Part shown: positions 9,788 to 19,445 of the stretch, piece by piece
How the letters are laid out: the number at the start of each line of letters is the position of its first letter
Position numbering within the stretch: the first letter of the stretch is position 1
Origin: Bacteroidales bacterium UBA3143
GTDB taxonomy: Bacteria; Bacteroidota; Bacteroidia; Bacteroidales; Dysgonomonadaceae
Assembly: GCA_002364735.1 (NCBI GenBank)
Contig: DEZB01000033.1
Span: 110,839-174,838, forward strand
Length of the DNA: 64,000 bases
Reading direction: 5' to 3'
Made by a program: the position numbers and the translations under genes
Notes under the pieces: model-generated
The model's input: only the letters and a program-made list of their open reading frames with translations
Database searches by the model: none
What the model was told of the DNA's origin: nothing

Positions 9788-10483
9788 TCAGAATGCTTCT
9801 CCAATAGCAGCTACGCTAATTGTGACATTTGCACATTTGAGTAATGCTCTGGCGCATGCTTCAATGGTAGATCCAGTGGTTATAACATCGTCTACCAACA
9901 AAATATGCTTGTTTTCAAAAGCACTTTTATCTTTCACATCAAAAATACCATCTACATTCTCCCATCGTTGTGTTTTCGAAAGCTTCGTTTGGGTAGGATT
10001 ATGCACAATACGGACAAGTTGATCTACTGAAAATGGGATAGAAGTAGAAACAGAAAGACCTTGAGCAAAAGCCTCAGCTTGATTGTATCCACGCAGAGCT
10101 TTCTTTTTAGGATGAAGGGGCACAGGAACTATAACATCTACGGTTTCTATAAAGCTGCTCTGAGAGAGGTCTTCTCCATAGATTTTGCCAATCAATTCTC
10201 CAATAAATGGTTTGTGATTGTACTTAAGCTCATGGATGAGCACTTGTAAAACACCTTTGGTCGTGAACATAGAGAATGCAGCAACACGCTTAAAAGGAAA
10301 TCGTCCTGCTAGCAGTATTTCTGATTCGTTGTCTGGAATCATAAAATTATTGGTTCGTGGCAAGTCGTAAAGGCATTGAATACAAACACCCCTTTCTTTG
10401 TGCAACAATTTAGCGTTGCAAACTACACATTTCTCAGTAAAAAAATGATGAAGAGATTCTTCTATTAACCAACCTGCTGCCAC
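9788..10483 (-). CDS. comF: ComF family phosphoribosyltransferase-like protein
   Basis: A ComF/GntX-type protein. An N-terminal zinc ribbon has C19, C22, C34 and C37, and a C-terminal phosphoribosyltransferase fold carries PRPP motif ILLVDDVITTGST near 195-208. In Gram-positive and some Gram-negative bacteria ComF helps DNA uptake through the competence machinery; dprA elsewhere in this window is compatible with that. The predicted start is GTG at 10483, one base past the recX stop, which implies translational coupling. The 231 aa are normal. Confidence 0.9.
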   Translation of the reverse strand: MAAGWLIEESLHHFFTEKCVVCNAKLLHKERGVCIQCLYDLPRTNNFMIPDNESEILLAGRFPFKRVAAFSMFTTKGVLQVLIHELKYNHKPFIGELIGKIYGEDLSQSSFIETVDVIVPVPLHPKKKALRGYNQAEAFAQGLSVSTSIPFSVDQLVRIVHNPTQTKLSKTQRWENVDGIFDVKDKSAFENKHILLVDDVITTGSTIEACARALLKCANVTISVAAIGEAF

Positions 10484-10484
10484 A

Positions 10485-10961
10485 TTATCTCAATTTATCG
10501 ATGTAAGCCAATATATGGTTCATTTCAAAACCTCTCCCCAAGGCAAAGCGAATCAGCTTGGTGCGTTTGTCTTGTTCTGTTTTCTCTTTTATTGTTTTCC
10601 ACTTTGCGCTTAAAACATCTTCTAAGGAGTCATTCAATTGTTCGTCAGTAAAATCTATAAAAGCTTCGCTTATAATAGCTTGAGGTACTCTCTTTTGACG
10701 AAGGCCAAAGTCAATTTTAACCCTACCCCACTTGTTAAATCGCATTTTATCGTATATAAAACTACGTGCAAAACGTAGCTCATCAATGTATTTTTCTTTT
10801 TTGAGTTGCTCTACTATTCTTTCTATGGACTCAACATCTAACTCATAACGAAAAAGTTTCGTTTTAATATCAAAAACGCAATACTCTCTCTTTGCACATA
10901 ATGTAGCCATTTTACTAAATGCTTTCTTTTCCGATATTTTCTTCGGCGTTTCTTCCATCAT
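10485..10961 (-). CDS. recX: Regulatory protein RecX
   Basis: RecX binds RecA filaments and modulates recombination. Seen: tandem three-helix repeats with family-typical LCAKREYCVFDIKTKL, VEQLKKEKYIDELRFARSFI (the conserved YIDExRFA element) and KWGRVKIDFGLRQKRVP. The frame opens at a TTG at 10964, but adjacent ATGs at 10961 and 10958 are better starts. recA is not in the window; the gene sits instead between prmC and comF with gaps of 12 bp and 1 bp. Confidence 0.92.
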   Translation of the reverse strand: MMEETPKKISEKKAFSKMATLCAKREYCVFDIKTKLFRYELDVESIERIVEQLKKEKYIDELRFARSFIYDKMRFNKWGRVKIDFGLRQKRVPQAIISEAFIDFTDEQLNDSLEDVLSAKWKTIKEKTEQDKRTKLIRFALGRGFEMNHILAYIDKLR

Positions 10962-10976
10962 CAACCAACTCTATTG

Positions 10977-11819
10977 TTACATTTTTACTGCCCTAATCAT
11001 ACGGCTATTACCCGAGATATCATTTTTCAACTCTATATTTATAAACTCCTTTCTTTGAAGTAACTCTGCTATTTCGGATCCATTAGCTTGGTTAATTTCA
11101 AAATACAATCGTCCATTTTTATTCAGCATCTTCTTGGCAATATCAACAATCTTAAGATAAAAAATAAGTGATTCATCGTCTGGCACAAACAAAGCTTCGT
11201 GTGGTTCAAAATCAAGCACATTACGCTCCATCATATTTTTCTCAGAAACTGTAATATAAGGAGGATTGCTAACAATTATATCAAACTTCTTGTTGATGTC
11301 AACTGGTTTCAATACATCAACCTTGGTGAATTTTATTGATACATCATTAATAGTAGCATTTTCATTTGCCACAGCTAAAGCATCATCTGAGATATCCCAA
11401 GCATCGACTGTTCCATAATGTAAATGTTTTGCTAATGCAATGGCAATGCAACCACTGCCAGTACCAATATCAAGCAAATGTGGATTTATTTGTGAGATTT
11501 CCAATAATATCCACTCAACTAACTCTTCGGTCTCTGGTCGTGGTATTAAAACCGAAGAATTGACTTTTAAATCTAAACCATAAAACTCGGTCTTACCTAA
11601 TACATATTGTATTGGCTCATTATTTAAAAGACGTTCTATTATATCAATTATTTTTTGTTTTTCGGTATTAGATAAATTCTTAAATTTGCAATTAACTATA
11701 TCCAAAAATGACAAGTTAGCAACGTCTTTCAGAATGAGCGAAGTGACGATTCTGAGCTCACTCTTTGAGTACTTGTCAAGTAATTGAGCACTAATATATT
11801 CAACAGGATTTTCAAACAT
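10977..11819 (-). CDS. prmC: Release factor glutamine N5-methyltransferase PrmC (HemK)
   Basis: Methylates the Gln of the GGQ motif of peptide-chain release factors using S-adenosylmethionine. Seen: an N-terminal helical domain to about residue 80, the SAM-binding LLDIGTGSGCIAIA near 115-127, and the catalytic NPPY near 184-187. The 280 aa match the family. It is the first gene of a five-gene minus-strand operon and is divergent from ribD with only about 50 bp between starts. Confidence 0.96.
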   Translation of the reverse strand: MFENPVEYISAQLLDKYSKSELRIVTSLILKDVANLSFLDIVNCKFKNLSNTEKQKIIDIIERLLNNEPIQYVLGKTEFYGLDLKVNSSVLIPRPETEELVEWILLEISQINPHLLDIGTGSGCIAIALAKHLHYGTVDAWDISDDALAVANENATINDVSIKFTKVDVLKPVDINKKFDIIVSNPPYITVSEKNMMERNVLDFEPHEALFVPDDESLIFYLKIVDIAKKMLNKNGRLYFEINQANGSEIAELLQRKEFINIELKNDISGNSRMIRAVKM

Positions 11820-11847
11820 TCTGAATCATTAATTAGGATGTAAGTAA

Positions 11848-11882
11848 CAAAGATAAAAAAAATGTGGTCTTGATGAGACAAA
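11848..11882 (-). promoter_or_regulatory. Promoter of prmC operon
   Basis: On the minus strand TTTG (11882-11879), 23 bases, then TATCTTTG (11855-11848). The spacer is slightly long. The -33 box lies inside the first codons of ribD, so the two genes share regulatory DNA. Confidence 0.55.
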
Positions 11883-12931
11883 CTGATGAGAAATATATGT
11901 GGCGTTGTTTACAATTGGCCAAGAAAGGCGAAGGTGCAACAAAAACCAATCCTATGGTAGGATGTGTCATCGTACATAATAATACAATTATTGGAGAGGG
12001 ATATCATAGAAAGATAGGAGAACCCCATGCTGAAGTAAATGCAATAAACTCAGTAAAAGAGAAATCTCTTTTAACAAAATCAACCATGTATGTTTCACTT
12101 GAACCCTGTTCACATCATGGGCTAACGCCACCATGCGCTGAACTGATAGCATCAAAAAAGATTCAACGAGTTGTAGTGGCTGTTACAGATCCAGACACAA
12201 GGGTAGCAGGCAGAGGAATAGAGTTTCTAAAAAAAGCCGGAACAGAGGTAACAGTAGGAGTATTAGAGAATGAAGCCAAAGAGTTAAACCGCTTTTTCTT
12301 TGTAAATAAAGCATACAAACGACCTTACATAATACTGAAATGGGCACAAACAAAAAATGGCTTTATTGATACCAATAGATTGGATTATACAACACCAGCT
12401 CTTAAACTCTCAAATAGCATAACTCAAAGCATTGTGCATAAACTTCGCACTCAAACAATGGGTATTATGGTAGGAACCAACACTGCCCTAAAAGATAATC
12501 CTACACTGACTGCCCGCAAGTGGAGTGGAGACAACCCTGTTCGCATTGTAATAGATAGAACTGGTAAACTATCGGCAGGCAGCAACCTGCTTGCTGGTGA
12601 TGTCAAAACACTTGTATTTACAGAAATAGACAATTATCCTGTTTCTAATAATATAATAAGCATTTGCATCAACTTCAACGATAGCGTGAACGAACAGATT
12701 TTAGATAGATTATTCGATCTAAACATAGGCTCAATACTTATAGAAGGAGGCACCTTTCTAATCTCGTCTTTTATAGACAAAAACCTGTGGGATGAGTCAT
12801 TTATAGAAGTCTCTGACAAAGAGATCGTTTCTGGCATTAGTGCACCACTAATACATGGCGATCTGATAAATGCTAAAAAGTATATAGATTCCCTTCATTT
12901 TCATATAATGAAAGCAATTAGTCGAAATTAA
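11873..12931 (+). CDS. ribD: Bifunctional riboflavin deaminase/reductase RibD
   Basis: Catalyses deamination and then reduction of the pyrimidine intermediate in riboflavin synthesis. The N-terminal CMP/dCMP-deaminase domain has zinc ligands H52 (HAE 52-54), C79 and C88 in PCSHHGLTPPC. The reductase domain follows from about 145 with MVGTNTALKDNP and the closing IEGGTFLISSF. The frame opens at GTG 11864, but ATG 11873 (MRQTDEKYMWRC) fits homologues that begin near this point. No FMN riboswitch was seen in the short leader. Confidence 0.94.
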   Translation: MRQTDEKYMWRCLQLAKKGEGATKTNPMVGCVIVHNNTIIGEGYHRKIGEPHAEVNAINSVKEKSLLTKSTMYVSLEPCSHHGLTPPCAELIASKKIQRVVVAVTDPDTRVAGRGIEFLKKAGTEVTVGVLENEAKELNRFFFVNKAYKRPYIILKWAQTKNGFIDTNRLDYTTPALKLSNSITQSIVHKLRTQTMGIMVGTNTALKDNPTLTARKWSGDNPVRIVIDRTGKLSAGSNLLAGDVKTLVFTEIDNYPVSNNIISICINFNDSVNEQILDRLFDLNIGSILIEGGTFLISSFIDKNLWDESFIEVSDKEIVSGISAPLIHGDLINAKKYIDSLHFHIMKAISRN

Positions 12932-12974
12932 AATTAAATATTTATTTATGTATGGTATAAGAGGAAAAACTTCC

Positions 12975-12982
12975 TACTTTTG
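12975..12982 (+). promoter_or_regulatory. -7 box of the DUF6242-uppS-bamA cluster
   Basis: TACTTTTG matches TAnnTTTG; no convincing -33 was seen at the usual distance. It lies 28 bases before the DUF6242 start. Confidence 0.4.
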
Positions 12983-13010
12983 CAGAGATTAAATAGATTA
13001 TACAAATTTT

Positions 13011-14384
13011 TTGAAACAAATGATATCTAACTGGTTCTATTACTGTTTATCGCTTCTGGTAGCTACTTTTACACTAAGTTCATGTCTAAATTCTGATACA
13101 GATGAGATAGATTATACCGTGTCTCGTGATGCTCAAATAACCGCTTTCTCAATGTCGTCTTCGGAAGATACTTTAAAAGTATTACCCACCGTAAAATTCT
13201 CAATTGATCAGGTGTCCTCAGCCCCTTTGGTGTTCAACAAAGACTCACTACCCTATCTCTTTGATGTATCAACGGTTAATTTAAAGATAGCAACAAAAGG
13301 AGCCAGTGGTATAAAGCTATACTTGATAAACCCGGGTCAACCAGATAGCTCTTACATATGGAATCAGACTGATTCAGTGATGATTAAAAAACTAAAGAAC
13401 ATTGAGATATTTGCTCAAGATGGTAAAACATCAAAAACATATACCTTTAAACTAAACATTCATCAAGTAGATCCAGATACAATATTTTGGCAGAATGTCG
13501 CTAATGATTATATCCCACAGCCTTCGGATCAAGTAACTGTCTCAGCCAATAATCAATTTTACACCTATCACAAATCAGGCACTTCGATTAAGCTTTCTAC
13601 ATCGCTGATCGACGAAACTCTTCATTGGACAGACCAACCTCTGTTAAATGGATTACCTCAAAACGTAGTATTGAAATCGATACAAAATAATGATATTGAA
13701 AACAGTGAGCGTGTTTGGCACAGTTTAGATACAGAAAATAAAGTTTATGAATCATCAAATGGGATAGACTGGAGTTTAGTTGAAACAACTTATCCAGTAC
13801 AAGCTATTTTCGGAAAACTTCCATCCTTTACTAAAGATGCAATATTAACTATCATCAAAGATGGAGCCTCTCATAAATTTGCTACAACAAAAGACTTTTC
13901 GTCATTCGACCTTCATAGCGATGTACCTTCAGGATTCCCCGTTAAAGATTTTACGTCAACAATAATAAACAAACCCGATATCTATTCAGCAAAATACTTA
14001 ATTATTACTGGAGGTATAAACCTTGACAATCGTTCTAACAAGAGCGTATGGTTGTTACAAGATATTGACAACAAAGTTACGTTCACATCAAAACAACAAA
14101 ACTTTAATGTTTTCGGTTCTACTTTATTCAATTATGACAATAAGGTATATTTGCTGACCTCTGAAGACAATAAGAATGTATTTTACACATCTACAAACTA
14201 TGGTGTGTTTTGGAATAAAGCAAGCAATAAACAGCAATTACCATCAACTTATATAAATAGAGATTATCAGTCTGTGCATGTTGATAAAGAAAATATTGTA
14301 TGGATACTTGGAGGTGAAAAAAACACTCAAACTCAAATGGTAGAGGTGTGGAAAGGACGAATAAACAAATTATTTTTAAAGTAA
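13011..14384 (+). CDS. DUF6242 domain lipoprotein
   Basis: A surface or periplasmic lipoprotein of unknown function, typical of Bacteroidales. The signal ends in lipobox TLSSC with Cys25. Next comes a beta-rich N-terminal domain (about 30-160; QITAFSMSSSEDT, DGKTSKTYTFKLNIHQVD, resembling a DUF6242 N-terminal fold), then a beta-propeller-like region with repeated W and SxDxG motifs (SSNGIDWSLV, STNYGVFWNKA, similar to sialidase/BNR repeats). The start is TTG 13011 (keeps a Lys near the N-terminus) or ATG 13020. It is followed 70 bp later by uppS; the association with the envelope cluster suggests, but does not prove, an envelope role. Confidence 0.8.
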   Translation: MKQMISNWFYYCLSLLVATFTLSSCLNSDTDEIDYTVSRDAQITAFSMSSSEDTLKVLPTVKFSIDQVSSAPLVFNKDSLPYLFDVSTVNLKIATKGASGIKLYLINPGQPDSSYIWNQTDSVMIKKLKNIEIFAQDGKTSKTYTFKLNIHQVDPDTIFWQNVANDYIPQPSDQVTVSANNQFYTYHKSGTSIKLSTSLIDETLHWTDQPLLNGLPQNVVLKSIQNNDIENSERVWHSLDTENKVYESSNGIDWSLVETTYPVQAIFGKLPSFTKDAILTIIKDGASHKFATTKDFSSFDLHSDVPSGFPVKDFTSTIINKPDIYSAKYLIITGGINLDNRSNKSVWLLQDIDNKVTFTSKQQNFNVFGSTLFNYDNKVYLLTSEDNKNVFYTSTNYGVFWNKASNKQQLPSTYINRDYQSVHVDKENIVWILGGEKNTQTQMVEVWKGRINKLFLK

Positions 14385-14454
14385 TTTGGCTCTATAACAC
14401 ATTAAAATAAAAGTGAGTATTGAATTTAAACAAGACAAGCAGCAATAATATAGA

Positions 14455-15225
14455 ATGTCTTTATTAGAAAAAATAAACAACAAAAAAATACCTGCTCATG
14501 TTGCCATTATAATGGACGGCAATGGGAGATGGGCAAAAGAACGCGGATTAGAGCGAGCTTATGGTCACAAAGAAGGTGTTGTTGCTGTACGTAAAGTTGT
14601 AGAGGCAGCATCTCAAGCAGGTGTATCTTATCTTACGATTTATGCATTCTCCACTGAAAACTGGAACAGACCTAATGAAGAGGTTGATGCATTGATGGAA
14701 TTAATGGTTCATGCTATTGTAAAAGAAACTCCCGATTTGATTAAAAACGGAGTGAAACTCGTTGCAATTGGCGACTACGAAAGACTTCCTGTAAAAACAA
14801 GAGCAGCACTCGACAAATCCATCAAACAAACAGCTAAAGGTGACAGCATAACATTGATATTAGCACTAAGCTATTCCTCTAAATGGGAAATAACCCAAGC
14901 TTTAAGAAATATGATTGTTGATGTAAAGAATCAGCAATTATCAACTGAAGATTTAGACGAGGAAACTTTATCAAGCTACTTAAGTACAAAAAACATCCCT
15001 GATCCTGATTTGCTGATACGAACGGGAGGAGAAAAGCGCATTAGCAATTTTCTTCTGTGGCAATTGGCATATGCGGAACTATATTTTACAGATATATTTT
15101 GGCCAGATTTTGGAGAAGAACAATTATATGAAGCTATTTCCGACTTTCAATGTAGAGAAAGACGTTTTGGTAAAACGAGTGAGCAAATTGAAGCGGAACG
15201 AAAGAATAATTTAAACAACCTGTAA
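14455..15225 (+). CDS. uppS: Undecaprenyl diphosphate synthase (isoprenyl transferase)
   Basis: A cis-prenyltransferase making C55 undecaprenyl diphosphate from FPP and IPP, the lipid carrier for peptidoglycan and O-antigen. The catalytic Asp21 lies in MDGNGRWA (20-27), followed by the family motifs GHKEGV, YLTIYAFSTENWNRP and the C-terminal DLLIRTGGEKRISNFLLWQLAYAE box. The 256 aa are usual. It sits 33 bp before bamA, probably in one transcript. Confidence 0.97.
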   Translation: MSLLEKINNKKIPAHVAIIMDGNGRWAKERGLERAYGHKEGVVAVRKVVEAASQAGVSYLTIYAFSTENWNRPNEEVDALMELMVHAIVKETPDLIKNGVKLVAIGDYERLPVKTRAALDKSIKQTAKGDSITLILALSYSSKWEITQALRNMIVDVKNQQLSTEDLDEETLSSYLSTKNIPDPDLLIRTGGEKRISNFLLWQLAYAELYFTDIFWPDFGEEQLYEAISDFQCRERRFGKTSEQIEAERKNNLNNL

Positions 15226-15258
15226 CAGCATAATACAGAGAAACGAAAAATTTAAACA

Positions 15259-17967
15259 ATGTTGAAAAAAGCATTTATTGGCATAGTGATATTTTGTTTC
15301 GCCTTTCAGGCGAATATTTTAGGGCAAGTTGTATCGGAAAGTCTGGAAACAACTAATCCTACAGATACTGTCATTACGTCTCCAAACATTAATTATACGG
15401 CAACGCCCAAGAAATACATTATAGAGGACATTAAAGTAACTGGCCTTGAAGGAACAATGTACGAAGAACAAGATTTTGTTATGATTGGTTTTTCGGGTTT
15501 GTCTATTGGTCAAGAAATACAAATCCCAGGCGAGGAAATAACTAATGCAGTAAACAGGTTTTGGAAGCAAGGTCTATTTGCCGACATTAAAATTCTGGTT
15601 GATAAGATTCAAGGTGACAAAGTGTGGCTCGAGATTAGACTCACAGGTCGGCCACGCATCTCTGATATCGAGTACTCTGGCATGAAAAAAGGAGAACGCG
15701 AAGATATAGAGAAAAAGGTGGGCATGGTGAAGGGCAATCAAATTACTCCAAACCAAGTTAACAGTGCTAAAACCATTATTAAAGCTTACTTTGCCGAAAA
15801 AGGATTTAAAGATGCCGAAGTAACAATAATGGAAAAGCCTGACCCTGCTCAGAAAAATCAAGTAATACTGGACATTTCGGTCGATAAAAAAGAAAAGATT
15901 AAAGTTAATAGTCTTAATTTCATTGGAAACGAGGCCCTCAAAGATAGTAAACTCGCATGGACTATGAAGAAGACCAATGAAAGAGGGAAACTTATAAATT
16001 TGTTTAGAACAAAGAAGTTTGTTATAGACAATTATGAAGAGGATAAAAAAAGCATCATTGAGAAATACCATGAATTAGGATACAGAGATGCTGAAATTTT
16101 GTGGGATACTGTTTATAGTCACGATGACAAATCAGTGAATGTTGAGATAAAAATTGATGAGGGAGAGAAATATTATATCCGAAATATCAAGTGGGTTGGA
16201 AACACCCAATACAACTCGCTGCAGTTAGACAGAGAGTTGAACATGAAACGAGGTGATGTTTATAATCAGAAGAAACTGAATGACCGTTTAATTGCTGATG
16301 ATGATGCTGCAATTAATATTTATCAGAACAATGGATATTTGTTTTCGAGCATCGATCCTATCGAAGTTAATATTGTCGGAGACTCTGTTGATATAGAGCT
16401 ACGCGTTATGGAGGGAAGCAAAGCAACCATAAAAAGAGTAAACATACAAGGCAACGACCGACTTTATGAAGACGTTATACGTCGCGAATTACGTACCAAA
16501 CCAGGTGCAATTTTCAGTAAAGAACAATTGATTCGCTCTATTCGTGAGATTGCGCAAACAGGACACTTCGATCCTGAAAATATGCAACCAGATGTACAAC
16601 CAGATCCTGAATCAGGAACAGTTGACATTACATATGGATTAGTATCTAAAGGTAATGACCAAATCGAATTCTCTGCTGGCTGGGGTATAACAGGATTGGT
16701 TGGAAAATTGAGTTTAAAACTCACCAACTTTTCGCTTAAAAACTTGCTCAATCCTTCATCTTATCGTGGCATTATTCCACAAGGAGAAGGACAAACCCTT
16801 ATTTTGAGTGCTCAAACCAATGGTCAATACTACCAATCATATCAATTCTCGTTTATTGAACCTTGGTTTGGGGGAAAACGTCCGAACAGTTTTTCTGTAA
16901 GCGCATTTTATTCACGCCAATCAGACATGAGCGATCGAGCATTTCAAGGCGGTGGATATAACCCTTACGGTGGATATGGTGGATATGGTGGATATCCAGG
17001 TTATGGTGGCGGATATGGGGGTTACCCTGGCTATGGTGGTTACGGCGGCTACGGAGGCGGTTATGGATATCAAGATATGATGGAGTATTCTTTTGACCCA
17101 GACAAGGTGTTTGAAGTGATTGGAGCCTCCTTGGGCTATAGCAAAAGACTGTCATGGCCAGATGACTACTTTTATTTACAAGGTGAACTTGGTTATCAAC
17201 TCTATCGCATGAAAAACTGGCGTTATTTTTTAATACCAAACGGTGTTAGCAATAGTTTATCACTTAATTTTACGCTTGCGAGAAACTCTATTGACAATCC
17301 ATTATACACACGTTTGGGATCGCAATTTACATTCAGCGTGGGGTTAACCCCGCCATTCTCTTTGTGGGACGGTATCGATTACAAGAACCTACCAAAAGAT
17401 GAAGATGGCTATGAGAACTCAAAAAAATATCAATGGCTTGAGTATCATAAATGGAAATTTAAAATGAGGACTTATACTCCTTTATCTTCATTAGCTATAA
17501 AGCGCACCCCTGTTTTGGCAACACGTGCTGAATTTGGATTTCTTGGATATTACAATAAAGATAAACAATCTGAATTTGAACGATTTGATGTGGGTGGTGA
17601 CGGTATGACTGGTTACTCTTCACAATATGCCACAGAGACCATTGCACTGCGTGGATATCAAAATGGTTCGGTAGGTCGATATGCAAGTGCCTATACTCGT
17701 TTAGGTCTTGAATTTAGGTATCCTTTCATTCTTGAACCGAGCTCTACAATTTACGGTTTAGCATTCATAGAAGCGGGTAATGCATGGCGCAATGTGGGCG
17801 ATTTTAATCCATTCGATTTGAAAAGATCTGCTGGAGTAGGTGCACGCATACATCTACCAATGATCGGATTGATGGGCATTGACTGGGCTTATGGTTTTGA
17901 TAAAATACAAGGCAGTAGACAAAACAGCGGAAGCCAATTCCACTTTATTATCGGTCAAGAGTTTTAG
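15259..17967 (+). CDS. bamA: Outer membrane assembly factor BamA with Gly/Tyr-rich loop
   Basis: The central outer-membrane beta-barrel insertase. A signal peptide is followed by POTRA repeats over about residues 50-440 (motifs such as VNSLNFIGNEALKD, IRNIKWVGNTQYNS, IKRVNIQGNDRLYE) and the 16-strand Omp85 barrel with the VRGY-like IALRGYQNGS and a C-terminal GQEF. At 902 aa it is long for the family. One reason is a low-complexity insert at about 561-604 of GGYGGYPGYGG repeats, placed early in the barrel and probably in an extracellular loop. uppS is upstream and two Skp-like chaperones downstream, the usual Bacteroidetes order. Confidence 0.95.
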   Translation: MLKKAFIGIVIFCFAFQANILGQVVSESLETTNPTDTVITSPNINYTATPKKYIIEDIKVTGLEGTMYEEQDFVMIGFSGLSIGQEIQIPGEEITNAVNRFWKQGLFADIKILVDKIQGDKVWLEIRLTGRPRISDIEYSGMKKGEREDIEKKVGMVKGNQITPNQVNSAKTIIKAYFAEKGFKDAEVTIMEKPDPAQKNQVILDISVDKKEKIKVNSLNFIGNEALKDSKLAWTMKKTNERGKLINLFRTKKFVIDNYEEDKKSIIEKYHELGYRDAEILWDTVYSHDDKSVNVEIKIDEGEKYYIRNIKWVGNTQYNSLQLDRELNMKRGDVYNQKKLNDRLIADDDAAINIYQNNGYLFSSIDPIEVNIVGDSVDIELRVMEGSKATIKRVNIQGNDRLYEDVIRRELRTKPGAIFSKEQLIRSIREIAQTGHFDPENMQPDVQPDPESGTVDITYGLVSKGNDQIEFSAGWGITGLVGKLSLKLTNFSLKNLLNPSSYRGIIPQGEGQTLILSAQTNGQYYQSYQFSFIEPWFGGKRPNSFSVSAFYSRQSDMSDRAFQGGGYNPYGGYGGYGGYPGYGGGYGGYPGYGGYGGYGGGYGYQDMMEYSFDPDKVFEVIGASLGYSKRLSWPDDYFYLQGELGYQLYRMKNWRYFLIPNGVSNSLSLNFTLARNSIDNPLYTRLGSQFTFSVGLTPPFSLWDGIDYKNLPKDEDGYENSKKYQWLEYHKWKFKMRTYTPLSSLAIKRTPVLATRAEFGFLGYYNKDKQSEFERFDVGGDGMTGYSSQYATETIALRGYQNGSVGRYASAYTRLGLEFRYPFILEPSSTIYGLAFIEAGNAWRNVGDFNPFDLKRSAGVGARIHLPMIGLMGIDWAYGFDKIQGSRQNSGSQFHFIIGQEF

Positions 17968-18060
17968 ACACAACAGACTATTAACATAATTTATTGGTGC
18001 AACTATAAACGATTTAAGAATAAGCTCGTCAATACAATAAAGAATTTAAAATTGAAAGTT

Positions 18061-18576
18061 ATGAAGAAGACATTATTATTTATCGGATTATTTTTTGCTC
18101 TTGCATTGGGGAGCTTTGCACAAAAATATGCGTTAGTTGATATGGAGTACATATTAAAAAATATACCTACATATGAAAGCGCTAATCAGGAATTAGAAAA
18201 AGTAGCTGAAAGATGGCAAGGTGAACTCGAATCAATGCAGAATGAGGTACAAGATATGTACAAAAAGTTTCAAGCAGATTCACCTACATTAATAGGAGAA
18301 GAGAAAACAAAACGTGAAAATGCAATTGTAGCAAAAGAGAATGAATTACAACAAACTCGCAACAAATACTTTGGTTCAGAAGGTGAAATGTTTAAACGTC
18401 GCGAATCTCTTATAGACCCTATTCAAGATGCGGTATATAACGCAATTAAAGAGATTGCTATGGCAAGTGGATATCAAACTGTTATAGATAGAGCTTCAGC
18501 TACATCCATGATATTTGCGTCTCCCGATATTGACATCAGTAATGAAGTATTGGCAAAGTTAGGATATTCTAAATAA
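18061..18576 (+). CDS. OmpH/Skp family periplasmic chaperone (first copy)
   Basis: A Skp-like periplasmic holdase that escorts unfolded outer-membrane proteins to BamA. Signal peptide MKKTLLFIGLFFALALGSFAQ; then YALVDMEYILKNIP (the family's strand-helix entry), a long alpha-hairpin about 45-125 rich in Glu, Lys and Gln, and a closing DISNEVLAKLGY. The frame opens at TTG 18052; ATG 18061 gives the proper signal peptide. It lies 93 bp behind bamA. Its tail overlaps the promoter of the second copy. Confidence 0.9.
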   Translation: MKKTLLFIGLFFALALGSFAQKYALVDMEYILKNIPTYESANQELEKVAERWQGELESMQNEVQDMYKKFQADSPTLIGEEKTKRENAIVAKENELQQTRNKYFGSEGEMFKRRESLIDPIQDAVYNAIKEIAMASGYQTVIDRASATSMIFASPDIDISNEVLAKLGYSK

Positions 18577-18590
18577 AACATTTATCTTTG
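18559..18590 (+). promoter_or_regulatory. Promoter of second ompH gene
   Basis: TTAG (18559-18562), 20 bases, then TATCTTTG (18583-18590). The -33 box overlaps the stop region of the first ompH. A start near 18595 leaves a leader of about 45 nt before the ATG at 18639. Confidence 0.6.
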
Positions 18591-18638
18591 CCCACCAAAT
18601 TATAAAACAACAATAAAACAAACCAAATAAAATCTATT

Positions 18639-19145
18639 ATGCTTAAAAAATTAATTATCTTATTTTTTGCAATTGCACCGTTTGCATTAGTAGCACAAGA
18701 AAGTAAAATTGCATATATCAATTCACAAGAGTTATTTGGCTCAATGCCCGAATTAAGCGGTATTGAAACTCAAATGAATACTAAGCAAGAACAAGTTAAG
18801 AAAAATGCAACTGCATTAGAAGCCGAATACAACAATAAGATGGAAGAATTTAAAAATTCTACAGATGACGTTACTGAAGCTTTACTTTTGGATCGTCAAA
18901 AACAAATTCAACAAATAGAAGAAAGATACCAGACTTTCATGCAAAACAGCCAAAAAGAAATTCAAGAGTTACAACAAAAACTGATTGCGCCTGTTCAAGA
19001 GAAACTTCAAAAAGCAATTCAATCTGTAGGTGAAGAGAAAGGTTATACCTTTATTTTAGATTTAGCATCAGGTTCTGTAGCATATCACAGTCCAGCAGCA
19101 ATTGATGCAAATCCACTTGTGAAAGCTAAGCTTGGAATCAACTAA
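18639..19145 (+). CDS. OmpH/Skp family periplasmic chaperone (second copy)
   Basis: A second Skp-like protein of 168 aa with signal peptide MLKKLIILFFAIAPFALVAQ, the entry motif KIAYINSQELFGSMPE, a long coiled-coil hairpin (about 45-125) and the conserved end of the family, GYTFILDLASGSVAYHSP...VKAKLGI. Same fold as its neighbour but clearly diverged, so an old duplication rather than a recent one. It has its own promoter, so the two chaperones may be set at different levels. Confidence 0.92.
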   Translation: MLKKLIILFFAIAPFALVAQESKIAYINSQELFGSMPELSGIETQMNTKQEQVKKNATALEAEYNNKMEEFKNSTDDVTEALLLDRQKQIQQIEERYQTFMQNSQKEIQELQQKLIAPVQEKLQKAIQSVGEEKGYTFILDLASGSVAYHSPAAIDANPLVKAKLGIN

Positions 19146-19190
19146 AAATAGTTTTAGGTCTTAAACTACAAGACAAATATTTGGAATATA

Positions 19191-19226
19191 AAAAGATGGC
19201 AAATTAATTTTTGTCATCTTTTTTTT
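19191..19226 (+). terminator. Terminator of the uppS-bamA-ompH cluster
   Basis: AAAAGATGGCAAA (19191-19203) pairs with TTTGTCATCTTTT (19210-19222) with one G-U pair, followed by T to 19226. The rest of the gap to 19445 is AT-rich with no ORF recognised. Confidence 0.8.
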
Positions 19227-19445
19227 ATAGTCAAATTTTATCAATAGTTTTTTTAGATCTTTACTGCGTTTGAACTTCATATCTTATACATTTGTTATAC
19301 ACTTAGTCTGTAATATTCATTTTATTAAATCGTAGAAATTATATTTCGCTGTGTTCCACCATAACTTATCAACCTCACAAAGTTACTTGTACATATTGAA
19401 TTAAATTTGCTTATTACTTAACTACTCAAACTAAATTACTCACTA

